Translations under genes and position numbers: made by a program
The notes under the pieces: generated by a model
The model's input: the letters and a program-made list of their open reading frames with translations, nothing else
What the model was told of the DNA's origin: nothing
Databases searched by the model: none
Shown here: positions 1 to 6,913 of the stretch, piece after piece
Position numbering within the stretch: the first letter of the stretch is position 1
Layout of the letters: each line of letters begins with the position of its first letter
Assembly: GCA_910584935.1 (NCBI GenBank)
Contig: CAJUDU010000064.1
Coordinates: 1 to 12,901 of the forward strand
Source: an uncultured Butyricicoccus sp.
GTDB taxonomy: Bacteria > Bacillota > Clostridia > Oscillospirales > Butyricicoccaceae
Reading direction: 5' to 3'
Length of the DNA: 12,901 nucleotides

Positions 1-1
1 T

Positions 2-877
2 TTCCTTGGACTGCAATCCTGGTGTACGCATCAATCATTTATTCAGCGCGTACTTGCTGCCGAAAACCTGAAAGAGGCACAAAAAGGCGCATTGTATTGC
101 GCATTCCTTAAAATTATTGGCTTTATGTATCTGGCGCTTCCTGGTGTTATTGCGTTTGCATTGTTCCAAATTCAAGGCGACCAGGTTTCTATGATGGATG
201 AAGCATATCCGCAGCTTGTCAGCCAGGTTATTCCAGCGCCGCTGATGGGGTTCTTTGCCGCAGTTATGTTAGGTGCAATCCTGTCCTCGTTTAACTCTGT
301 GCTGAACTCCGTAGATACCATGTTTACGATGGATCTCTATAAAGAGTTTATAAACCCACAGGCTTCTGAAGAAAAATTGGTCAAAATCGGCAAAAATGTC
401 GGCATCATTTTTGCTGTACTGACCACAATTGTAGGCCCGCTGATTTACTTCTTCCCGGCTGGGCTGAAAACATTCTTGGATTCTTTGATTATGTTGATTG
501 CACTGCCAGTGGTGACGGCAGTATTTGGCGGATTCTTCTTTAAATATCTGCCAAAATATTCAGCAAAAATTATTTTGCTGCTGCACATCATCAGCTATGG
601 CTCATTCTTGCTGTTCCTCAATGACTATGCACATTATTTATATGCGGTATTGGTATTATTGCCGCTTGAATTGTTGATTATGGCATTCTTCAATAGCCGC
701 AATAAAAAGAATGGCAATCCGCCTGCATGGATACAGGAAGATGCTGGCGTAGTCGATTTAACGCCATGGAAATACCGTTGGATTGCAACAGCGCTGATTA
801 TTATCTGTGTCATCGTAGTTTATGTTGCATTTTCGCCGCTTGGCATTGGTACATGGGGTTATACACAAGCGTTTTAA
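2..877 (+). CDS. Sodium/solute symporter (SSS family), 3' part
   Basis: This is the C-terminal part of a sodium:solute symporter of the SSS/SLC5 family, an inner-membrane carrier that couples Na+ entry to uptake of a sugar or similar small solute. The frame is already open at base 2, so the gene starts before the window. The first visible residues read WCTHQSF, then QRVLAAENLKEAQKG, a stretch conserved in this family. A following helix carries the Ser-rich segment SSFNSVLNS near bases 286-315. In the sugar transporter vSGLT the matching helix (TM8) supplies sodium ligands. About seven hydrophobic segments can be seen, and the C-terminal motif VDLTPWKYRW precedes the last helix, as in SglT/YidK-like members. 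A strong terminator follows 23 bp after the stop, so this gene ends its transcription unit. The substrate cannot be named from the sequence. The family is secure. Confidence 0.9.
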   Translation, partial: FLGLQSWCTHQSFIQRVLAAENLKEAQKGALYCAFLKIIGFMYLALPGVIAFALFQIQGDQVSMMDEAYPQLVSQVIPAPLMGFFAAVMLGAILSSFNSVLNSVDTMFTMDLYKEFINPQASEEKLVKIGKNVGIIFAVLTTIVGPLIYFFPAGLKTFLDSLIMLIALPVVTAVFGGFFFKYLPKYSAKIILLLHIISYGSFLLFLNDYAHYLYAVLVLLPLELLIMAFFNSRNKKNGNPPAWIQEDAGVVDLTPWKYRWIATALIIICVIVVYVAFSPLGIGTWGYTQAF

Positions 878-900
878 CAAATAAAAAGACTTTATAGATC

Positions 901-942
901 CAAATGGGGGCAACGCGCTGGCGAAGCCCCCATTTGTTTTTT
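901..942 (+). terminator. Intrinsic terminator after the symporter gene
   Basis: The arms CAAATGGGGGC (901-911) and GCCCCCATTTG (926-936) pair perfectly over 11 bp around a 14-nt loop. They are followed directly by a run of six T (937-942). This is a textbook rho-independent terminator for the symporter transcript, and it isolates that transcript from gdpP. Confidence 0.93.
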
Positions 943-1073
943 ATAAGACGCAGAACAGTATATCTTTTATATCAATGAAGATAGAAGAATATAGATAATA
1001 AGGTTCGCAATCCCGAAAGAATTAATGTGATTTATCTTTTTGCCTGAATCTCCCGCCAATTCTTACAATTCTC

Positions 1074-1102
1074 TTGCGTAAGACACCCTAAAATGCTATA
1101 CT
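1074..1102 (+). promoter_or_regulatory. Sigma-A type promoter of the gdpP cluster
   Basis: The -35 element TTGCGT (1074-1079) and the -10 element TATACT (1097-1102) are separated by 17 bp. TG at 1094-1095 makes an extended -10. The start site would fall near 1109, about 30 nt before the gdpP start codon. The rest of the 260-bp gap (943-1073) is AT-rich, and I see no gene or clear site in it. Confidence 0.72.
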
Positions 1103-1125
1103 GTATTTTGTAAATTTATCTGTAT

Positions 1126-1133
1126 AGGAGGTG
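1126..1133 (+). promoter_or_regulatory. Ribosome binding site deciding the gdpP TTG start
   Basis: AGGAGGTG matches the 16S 3' end very closely. Its GGAGG core lies 6 nt before TTG at 1138, and no in-frame ATG occurs at a suitable distance. This fixes TTG as the start codon. Confidence 0.85.
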
Positions 1134-1137
1134 CCAC

Positions 1138-3141
1138 TTGGACAAGAAACTAAAACGAATGATCCAACCTGGATACCACTTCTATTTCGCGATTTTTCTG
1201 CTGTTTGCGCTGTCCTGTGCTTATGCCTCATGGGTACATGCTGCAATCGGCATTGCCCTTTTCCTGATGATGTATGTAATCTACCGCCAGCGGGAAAAAC
1301 GCCGCCGCTTAGAAATGATGCGTTATTTGCAAGGTGTTACGCTGGATGCTGGGCAAACAGCGCGTTCTTCGATTGTAGATTTCCCGCTGCCAACCATGAT
1401 TGTCCGTGCGTCCACGAATGTGATTTTATGGGCAAATGATGCGTTTTGTGAGGCAAGCGGCCATTGGGATTGTGCCCCAAATGAGCATCTATATGAACTT
1501 GCGCCCGATTTGGATACCCATTGGCTGGCAGAAGGGAAAAACCAATATCCAGGGGAAGTGCGTATTGATAAAAACTTTTTTTGGGTTTATGGCAGCTTGA
1601 TGACCGAAAAAGATGTGGATGAAGTGTTATTGGTATTATATTTTGTACCATGTACGGAATATATCCAGTGCCGTGACCGGTATGCGCTGAGCCGGCCGAT
1701 TGTATCGATTATTTCCATTGACAACTATGAGGAATTGATGAAAAACGCAAGCGATTCGGAAAAATCCAGTATTCTTGCGGAAATCGACCGGAAAGTTGGT
1801 CAATGGGCACAGGATAGCTGTTCACTTTTGCGCAAGTATGACCGGGACAAGTATATTTTCGTGCTCGAAAGCTGTGAACTGACAAAACTTGTTGCCAAAA
1901 AGTTCAGCATTTTAGATGATGTGCGTTCCATACAAAGCCGTTCAGGGGTTGTGGCAACATTGTCCATTGGCATTGGCAAGGAAGGCGAAACCTTTGCCGA
2001 ATGTTTAGACTATGCGGGTGTTGCACTGGATATGGCGCTTTCCCGCGGCGGTGACCAGGCAGTCATCAAGACAAAATATAATTTTGATTTTTATGGTGGG
2101 CTGTCCAAAGAACTGGAAAAACGAACCAAAGTAAAATCCCGTGTTATCGCTAATGCGATGATGCAGCTATTTCGCGATTCATCCCAAGTGATGGTTATGG
2201 GGCACCAGTCCAGCGATATGGACTCAGTGGGCGCCGCCATCGGTATGGCGTGCGCGGTGCGTGCCCATGGCAAACCGGTACACATTGTTGTGCGCAAAGA
2301 ACGGACGTTAGCTCGTGAACTGATTGACCGCATAGAAGCCGTGGAAGGGTATGAAGATTTGTTCATGGACCCACAAGAAGCAATGGTACATTGTGATTAT
2401 AATACCTTGCTGATTGTTGTCGATACCAACCGCCCGGATTATGTGGAATCCCCATCTTTGCTGGCATCAATCAATAAAGTTGCGGTGATTGACCATCACC
2501 GCCGTGCGGCAAGCTATATTGAGGATTTTGCGCTGAATTTACATGAACCATATGCGTCATCAGCGTCTGAATTGGTCAGTGAACTGCTCCAATATATGGT
2601 GCAGTCTAACGAAATTCGCCGCGAGGAAGCAGAATGCCTGTTGGCTGGCATTTATCTGGATACCAAAGGATTTTCCATTAAAACCGGCGTGCGTACCTTT
2701 GAAGCGGCAGCTTATCTGAAACGTGCTGGTGCGGAAATGGTCGAAGTGAAAAAGCTGTTCCAGTCAACGTTCCAGGAATATATGGTTTGCCAGAAGATTA
2801 TTTCCGCGGCGCATGACTGCGGCGGCGGTGTGATTCTTGCGGTTTCCGCAGAGGAAGTATCTGACCGTGCGCTGGCAGCGCAGGCAGCGGATAATCTGCT
2901 GAATATCATTGGTGTGCGTGCCAGCATTGTGGCATTCCGTTCCGGTGAGGATACCATTATTTCTGCCCGTTCGCTTGGACAAATCAATGTACAAATTGTC
3001 ATGGAAAAACTGGGCGGCGGCGGCAATATCACATCGGCTGGCGCACAACTCCGGGGCATTGCCATGGAAGAAGCTGAACCCCGCATTTTAGATGCCATCA
3101 GTGAATATCTGGCGGAAAACGACCGGCCGGATAAAGCATAA
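1138..3141 (+). CDS. gdpP: Cyclic-di-AMP phosphodiesterase GdpP (DHH family)
   Basis: GdpP is a membrane-bound enzyme that hydrolyses the second messenger c-di-AMP to pApA and so affects potassium balance, cell-wall stress and beta-lactam tolerance. The 667-residue length and domain order fit the family: two N-terminal membrane helices (about 13-50), a PAS region (about 80-150), a degenerate GGDEF domain whose signature is replaced by DRDKY (235-239), then DHH and DHHA1 domains. Expected metal ligands are visible: H356, D360 and D362 in GHQSSDMDS, D429 in VVDTNRP, the DHH triad 452-454 and D508 in YLDTKG. One oddity is that the C-terminal GGGH motif reads GGGN, with Asn at 630. The TTG start is fixed by a strong ribosome binding site. 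rplI follows after 19 bp, as in Bacillus yybT-rplI-dnaC. Identification is secure. Whether the Asn changes activity is unknown. Confidence 0.96.
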   Translation: MDKKLKRMIQPGYHFYFAIFLLFALSCAYASWVHAAIGIALFLMMYVIYRQREKRRRLEMMRYLQGVTLDAGQTARSSIVDFPLPTMIVRASTNVILWANDAFCEASGHWDCAPNEHLYELAPDLDTHWLAEGKNQYPGEVRIDKNFFWVYGSLMTEKDVDEVLLVLYFVPCTEYIQCRDRYALSRPIVSIISIDNYEELMKNASDSEKSSILAEIDRKVGQWAQDSCSLLRKYDRDKYIFVLESCELTKLVAKKFSILDDVRSIQSRSGVVATLSIGIGKEGETFAECLDYAGVALDMALSRGGDQAVIKTKYNFDFYGGLSKELEKRTKVKSRVIANAMMQLFRDSSQVMVMGHQSSDMDSVGAAIGMACAVRAHGKPVHIVVRKERTLARELIDRIEAVEGYEDLFMDPQEAMVHCDYNTLLIVVDTNRPDYVESPSLLASINKVAVIDHHRRAASYIEDFALNLHEPYASSASELVSELLQYMVQSNEIRREEAECLLAGIYLDTKGFSIKTGVRTFEAAAYLKRAGAEMVEVKKLFQSTFQEYMVCQKIISAAHDCGGGVILAVSAEEVSDRALAAQAADNLLNIIGVRASIVAFRSGEDTIISARSLGQINVQIVMEKLGGGGNITSAGAQLRGIAMEEAEPRILDAISEYLAENDRPDKA

Positions 3142-3160
3142 AATTTGGAGGTAAAATACC

Positions 3161-3607
3161 ATGAAAGTCATTTTAAAAGCAGATGTAAAAGGCAAAGGCA
3201 AAAAAGGCGATCTGATTGAGGTCAGCGAAGGTTACGGACGCAATTTCCTGCTGCCGCGCGGCCTTGCTGACCTTGCCACAGCAGATAATTTGAACCTGAA
3301 ACGCCAAGCAGATGAAGCGCAGGCGCGCCGGGTTGCCCTTGACCAGCAGAATGCCCATGATATTGCGGCAAAGCTGAAAGAAGTCAAGGTGGAAGTCAAA
3401 GCCAAAGGTGGTTCTGGCGGCAGACTGTTTGGCGCGGTGACTGCAAAGGAAATTTCCGAAGCGCTGAAAGCACAGCATGGCATTGAAATCCCTAAGAATA
3501 AAATCATGCTGGATGAACAGATTAAGGCATTTGGCACTTATCATGTCAAAGCAAAACTGTATACTGAAATTTCTGGAGAAATACAGGTGCAGGTCGTTGA
3601 GGCCTAA
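3161..3607 (+). CDS. rplI: 50S ribosomal protein L9
   Basis: L9 binds 23S rRNA near the base of the L1 stalk and helps maintain reading-frame fidelity. The 148-residue length is standard. The N-terminal domain contains the family signature across residues 13-34, with the diagnostic G13, G16, V21, G24-Y25, N28-F29-L30 and G34. A basic helix follows, then a C-terminal domain starting near GGRLFGAVT and ending in EIQVQVVEA. GGAGG at 3147-3151 lies 9 nt before the ATG. The gene sits between gdpP and dnaB, its usual Firmicute place, and is probably cotranscribed with gdpP. Confidence 0.98.
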   Translation: MKVILKADVKGKGKKGDLIEVSEGYGRNFLLPRGLADLATADNLNLKRQADEAQARRVALDQQNAHDIAAKLKEVKVEVKAKGGSGGRLFGAVTAKEISEALKAQHGIEIPKNKIMLDEQIKAFGTYHVKAKLYTEISGEIQVQVVEA

Positions 3608-3614
3608 CCAGATG

Positions 3615-3649
3615 GGAATGGGCATCTCCCTGCCCATTCCTGTTCTTTT
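3615..3649 (+). terminator. Stem-loop with a weak T-tract between rplI and dnaB
   Basis: GGAATGGGCA (3615-3624) pairs perfectly with TGCCCATTCC (3631-3640) around a 6-nt loop. The following stretch TGTTCTTTT is T-rich but interrupted. It may be a partial terminator that lowers readthrough into dnaB, or a transcript-processing or stability hairpin. It ends just before the dnaB ribosome binding site AGGAGGGG (3651-3658). Confidence 0.5.
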
Positions 3650-3662
3650 CAGGAGGGGTTAA

Positions 3663-4994
3663 ATGGATGAACTGTTAGCGCGGCAAATACCGCAAAGCAC
3701 CGAAGCCGAACAGGCAGTTATCGGCTCCATGCTGATTGATCCAGAATGTGTCCCTTCCGTCATTGAGCAATTACACCCGGATGATTTTTATATTGAAGAA
3801 AACCGTCGCATTTTTGAAACGATATATTCCATGTTTAACAATGCCATGCGCATTGACGCGGTCACAGTGCTTGACCAGCTAAAAAGCGTGGGTGTATATG
3901 ACGACGCGGGCGGACGGGCATATTTGATGCAGTTAATGGATATCACGCCGACCGCCGCAGGCGTGCGGGAATATGCCGGTATTGTGCGCGATAAAAGTAT
4001 GCTGCGCGCCATTGCGGAAGCTGGCGCGGAAATCCAAAAGCTGGCGTTTGAAGGTGCGGGTACCGCTGCTGATATCGCGGAACTGGCAGAGCAGCGCATT
4101 TATAATGTGCGGCAGGGACGCGAAATCAAAGGGTTAAGTCATATTAAATCGGTAATTATGGATTTATACGCCCAGCTGGATGAGCGCAGCCGTTCAGACA
4201 GCGATATCCCTGGCATTTCCACTGGATTCCCGGATTTAGATCATGCGCTGACCGGGCTGAATAAATCAGATCTCATTTTGGTGGCGGCACGCCCAGGCAT
4301 GGGCAAAACGGCATTTGCATTGAATATTGCACTCAATGCGGCAAAAGCCTGCAAAAAGGATGTGGCGGTATTCCAGCTTGAAATGAGCAAAGACCAGTTA
4401 GCGTCACGGTTTTTGTCCAGCGAAGCGTTAATAGAATCCCAAAAGCTGAAAACTGGCAATCTCCAGGAGGAAGACTGGATTAAAATTGCCCGCGCAACCA
4501 ATGTGCTGGCAAAAACACGGATTTATGTCGATGATAACCCCGCGATTACCGTGGCAGAAATCAAAGCCAAATGCCGCCGTTTGGGGGATGGTTTAGCGCT
4601 GGTTGTCATTGATTATTTGCAGCTGATGCAATCGGGCGGACGGCGTAATGATAACCGCACCCAAGAAGTCGCGGAAATTTCCCGCGGGCTGAAAATCATG
4701 GCAAAAGAACTGAATGTTCCAGTTGTTTGCTTATCCCAGCTTTCCCGTGCTGCTGAACAGCGTGCGGATAAAAAACCAATGCTGTCTGATTTGCGTGAAT
4801 CGGGCGCGATTGAACAGGATGCAGACATTGTCATGTTTATTTACCGGGATGATTACTATAATGAGGAAAGCGAGAACAAAAATACAGCTGAAATTATCAT
4901 TGCAAAAAACCGCCATGGCGCAACTGGTTCGGTTTATTTGCAATGGATTGGGCAGTATACCACGTTCTCCAGCCAGGATCGTATCCATGGATGA
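3663..4994 (+). CDS. dnaB: Replicative DNA helicase DnaB
   Basis: This is the hexameric helicase that unwinds DNA at the replication fork and contacts primase. It is called dnaC in Bacillus. The 443-residue length is usual. The N-terminal DnaB domain opens with IPQSTEAEQAVIGSML, then a linker, then the RecA-like ATPase core. Walker A is GMGKT at 212-216 within AARPGMGKTAF. Walker B is VVIDYLQL, with its Asp at 317. The later motifs LSQLSRAAEQR and SDLRESGAIEQDAD are also present. AGGAGGGG lies 4 nt before the ATG. The stop codon overlaps the tilS start by 8 bp, which points to translational coupling. No intein or truncation is seen. Confidence 0.97.
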   Translation: MDELLARQIPQSTEAEQAVIGSMLIDPECVPSVIEQLHPDDFYIEENRRIFETIYSMFNNAMRIDAVTVLDQLKSVGVYDDAGGRAYLMQLMDITPTAAGVREYAGIVRDKSMLRAIAEAGAEIQKLAFEGAGTAADIAELAEQRIYNVRQGREIKGLSHIKSVIMDLYAQLDERSRSDSDIPGISTGFPDLDHALTGLNKSDLILVAARPGMGKTAFALNIALNAAKACKKDVAVFQLEMSKDQLASRFLSSEALIESQKLKTGNLQEEDWIKIARATNVLAKTRIYVDDNPAITVAEIKAKCRRLGDGLALVVIDYLQLMQSGGRRNDNRTQEVAEISRGLKIMAKELNVPVVCLSQLSRAAEQRADKKPMLSDLRESGAIEQDADIVMFIYRDDYYNEESENKNTAEIIIAKNRHGATGSVYLQWIGQYTTFSSQDRIHG

Positions 4995-6324
4995 ATTTTT
5001 GAAAAATATGCGGCAGGCAATTGCAGATTACCAGATGCTCCAGCCCGGCGAAGCTGTACAAGTGGCGTTTTCAGGCGGGGCGGATTCCACAGCGCTGCTG
5101 CTTGGTTTGCAGGAATTGGGCTATGCAGTATCTGCCTGCCATTTGCATCATGGCTTGCGCGGCGCGGAAGCCAATCGCGACGCGGCATTTTGTGAGGCGC
5201 TTTGCAGCCGCTTGGGTGTTCCCTTTGTGCTGCGCCATGCGAATGCTGCCGCATACGCGGCGCAAACCCATGAAAGTGTGGAAACAGCGGCACGGGTATT
5301 GCGGTATGCGTTTTTCGCGGAAGCGGCAAATGGCTGCAAAACCGCAACCGCGCATACGGCAAATGACAATCTGGAAACCATGTTGTTCCATTTGGCGCGG
5401 GGCACGGGGCTGCAAGGGCTTTGCGGTATCCCGCCAGTGCGCGGCGATATTATCCGCCCATTGATTTTATGTACGCGAGTGCAGGCAGAAGCGTTTTTAG
5501 CGGTGCGCGGACAGGGTTTTGTGACCGACAGCACCAATCTTTCGGATATTTATACCCGCAACCGGATTCGCCATGGTGTGGTGCCAGTGCTGGAAGCACT
5601 GAACCCGGCGGCGGCGGATGCCGCCGCCGGATTGGCGGCGCGGCTGCGGCAGGATGAGGCCTGCCTTGCCGGGCAGGCTTCCGCCCTGCTGGACGCCGCC
5701 GCACGGCAAGGGGGCTGGCTTGTCCAGCCCTTGCACGGTGCGCACCCAGCTGTGCGCACCCGTGCGCTCCGCCAGGCGTGCGCACACAGCGGCGTGCCGG
5801 CGCGCGATTTCACCGCGCGCCATACCGCCGCGCTGGAGGGCTTGCTGCAAGCAGCAAGCCCCTCCGCCAAGGCGGATTTGCCAGGCGGCTTCGCCGCCTG
5901 GCGCGAATATGACTTACTAAAGATTGGCCGTTGGCAGGCGCCGTCAGGATATTTGGAACAGAAAATTTCCATCCCATTTGATGGCAGTCTTGGTGCGGGC
6001 ATGGCGCGTGTACGAATTTCCCGTACTTCTAAAAAAGTTTTTTACAAATCATTCAATACTTTTTACGCAAATTGTGATACAATAGATATGGCTACCCTTG
6101 TCCTGCGCACCCGCCGCACAGGCGACCGCCTGCGGCCTCACGCGAACAGCGGCAGCAAGACATTAAAAAAATTGATGATAGACCGCAAAATCCCAAGTGC
6201 CCAGCGCAGCAGGCTTTGTGTGCTTGCTGATAAAAATGGTATTATTGCTGTGCAGTCCATCGGAATGGATGCCAGCCGCTGCCAGTCTGGCAGTGATGTT
6301 TATGAAATACGGTTTGAGGGGTAA
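4987..6324 (+). CDS. tilS: tRNA(Ile)-lysidine synthetase TilS
   Basis: TilS uses ATP to attach lysine to C34 of the tRNA-Ile with a CAU anticodon, so that it reads AUA and is charged with isoleucine. It is an essential cytosolic enzyme. The 445 residues start with the N-type PP-loop SGGADS (29-34), followed by HLHHGLRG (52-59), AHTANDNLET (122-131) and DSTNLSDIYTRNRIRH (181-196). The C-terminal tRNA-binding domain shows RTRRTGDR (374-381) and LKKLMIDRKIP. I chose ATG 4987 because the motif spacing fits the family and it overlaps the dnaB stop by 8 bp, with a weak AGGA upstream. Upstream open frame inside dnaB is not part of the gene. Codons 200-306 form a GC-rich, Ala-rich linker packed with inverted repeats, followed by an AT-rich stretch near 6020-6090. 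The coding frame is intact throughout. Confidence 0.96.
   Translation: MDEFLKNMRQAIADYQMLQPGEAVQVAFSGGADSTALLLGLQELGYAVSACHLHHGLRGAEANRDAAFCEALCSRLGVPFVLRHANAAAYAAQTHESVETAARVLRYAFFAEAANGCKTATAHTANDNLETMLFHLARGTGLQGLCGIPPVRGDIIRPLILCTRVQAEAFLAVRGQGFVTDSTNLSDIYTRNRIRHGVVPVLEALNPAAADAAAGLAARLRQDEACLAGQASALLDAAARQGGWLVQPLHGAHPAVRTRALRQACAHSGVPARDFTARHTAALEGLLQAASPSAKADLPGGFAAWREYDLLKIGRWQAPSGYLEQKISIPFDGSLGAGMARVRISRTSKKVFYKSFNTFYANCDTIDMATLVLRTRRTGDRLRPHANSGSKTLKKLMIDRKIPSAQRSRLCVLADKNGIIAVQSIGMDASRCQSGSDVYEIRFEG
5585..5902. repeat. Chain of adjacent inverted repeats inside tilS
   Basis: About ten inverted repeats lie end to end within the coding sequence. Arm positions are: 5585-5590/5596-5601 (6 bp), 5605-5615/5620-5630 (11 bp), 5659-5665/5672-5678 (7 bp), 5712-5718/5724-5730 (7 bp), 5737-5745/5752-5760 (9 bp), an imperfect one at 5762-5785, 5799-5806/5814-5821 (8 bp), 5835-5848/5851-5865 (14 bp with one extra base), 5863-5868/5871-5876 (6 bp) and 5880-5889/5893-5902 (10 bp). 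The arms differ in sequence, so these are not copies of one dispersed element. A hand count gives 221 G+C in the 300 bases 5581-5880. Confidence 0.85.
6075..6083 (+). promoter_or_regulatory. Possible extended -10 promoter inside tilS
   Basis: TGATACAAT gives a TGn extension plus TACAAT, within a locally AT-rich patch of the tilS 3' half, about 245 bp before hpt. No good -35 element sits 16-18 bp upstream. It could add transcription of hpt and ftsH, but may be chance in an AT-rich stretch. Confidence 0.25.
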
Positions 6325-6329
6325 TTTTT

Positions 6330-6884
6330 ATGACAAATGATATCCGTGAGATTTTGCTCACAGAAAAAGAACTCGCGGCCAAGGTGGCAGAGCTTGGCGC
6401 ACAAATTACACGGGATTATTCTGGAAAAGGGTATTCCGGTGAACGTCCAATTATTGCAAGCGTCTTAAAGGGCAGCTATGTCTTTATGGCGGATTTGACC
6501 CGCTGCATTAAAATCCCTTGCGATATTGATTTTATGGTGGTATCCAGCTATGGGAAATCCGCCAAAACCAGCGGGGAAGTGCAGATTATCAAAGATATTG
6601 GTCAAAAAATTGATGGGCGTGACCTGATTATTGTCGAGGATATCCTGGACAGCGGCGTTACCCTTAGTTATCTCATGCGTGTGCTCAAAGCACGCGGCGC
6701 AAATTCTATCCGCCTATGCACCTTGCTTTCTAAACCAGACCGGCGCAAGGTGGATGTCCCTATTGATTATCTGGGCTTTGAAATCCCTGACGAATTTGTT
6801 GTGGGATATGGCCTTGATTATGCGGAACGCTACCGCAATTTGCCATATATCGGCATTCTAAAGCCCGAAGTATATGGCGGCTGA
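6330..6884 (+). CDS. hpt: Hypoxanthine phosphoribosyltransferase
   Basis: This cytosolic purine-salvage enzyme joins hypoxanthine (and usually guanine) to PRPP to give IMP or GMP. The 184-residue length is typical. The PRPP-binding loop reads IIVEDILDSGVTL at about 100-112, with the acidic pair E103-D104. The flexible catalytic loop SSYGKSAKTSG precedes it, and the base-recognition end KVDVPIDYLGFEIPDEFVVGYGLDYAERYRNLPYIG is complete and typical. The ATG follows the tilS stop by 5 bp. GAGGGG (6315-6320), inside the tilS end, serves as the ribosome binding site. The tilS-hpt-ftsH order is conserved in Firmicutes, where HprT can influence ftsH expression. I infer cotranscription here. Confidence 0.96.
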   Translation: MTNDIREILLTEKELAAKVAELGAQITRDYSGKGYSGERPIIASVLKGSYVFMADLTRCIKIPCDIDFMVVSSYGKSAKTSGEVQIIKDIGQKIDGRDLIIVEDILDSGVTLSYLMRVLKARGANSIRLCTLLSKPDRRKVDVPIDYLGFEIPDEFVVGYGLDYAERYRNLPYIGILKPEVYGG

Positions 6885-6897
6885 ATGCCAAATAAAA

Positions 6898-6906
6898 AGG
6901 AAGGTG
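6898..6906 (+). promoter_or_regulatory. Ribosome binding site deciding the ftsH TTG start
   Basis: AGGAAGGTG ends 7 nt before TTG at 6914. The first in-frame ATG, at 6926, would be 19 nt away, which is too far. The TTG start is therefore preferred. Confidence 0.75.
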
Positions 6907-6913
6907 TCCCCTA

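Noticed and set aside
1131..1439. 102-codon frame overlapping the gdpP start
   Set aside because: It overlaps the gdpP membrane and PAS region in another frame and begins inside the gdpP ribosome binding site.
4714..4986. Open frame extending tilS upstream into dnaB
   Set aside because: It lies wholly inside the well-supported dnaB frame. ATG 4987 gives normal TilS motif spacing, and no TilS-like residues precede it.
5585..5902. CRISPR array or dispersed REP-type element as the explanation of the tilS repeats
   Set aside because: There are no equal-length direct repeats or spacers, the arms all differ, and the reading frame is intact.
5880..5902. Intrinsic terminator inside tilS
   Set aside because: The 10-bp hairpin is strong, but no T-run follows it.
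5421..6002. Several long alternative frames on both strands inside tilS
   Set aside because: High G+C removes stop codons by chance there. Only the tilS frame carries conserved motifs on both sides.
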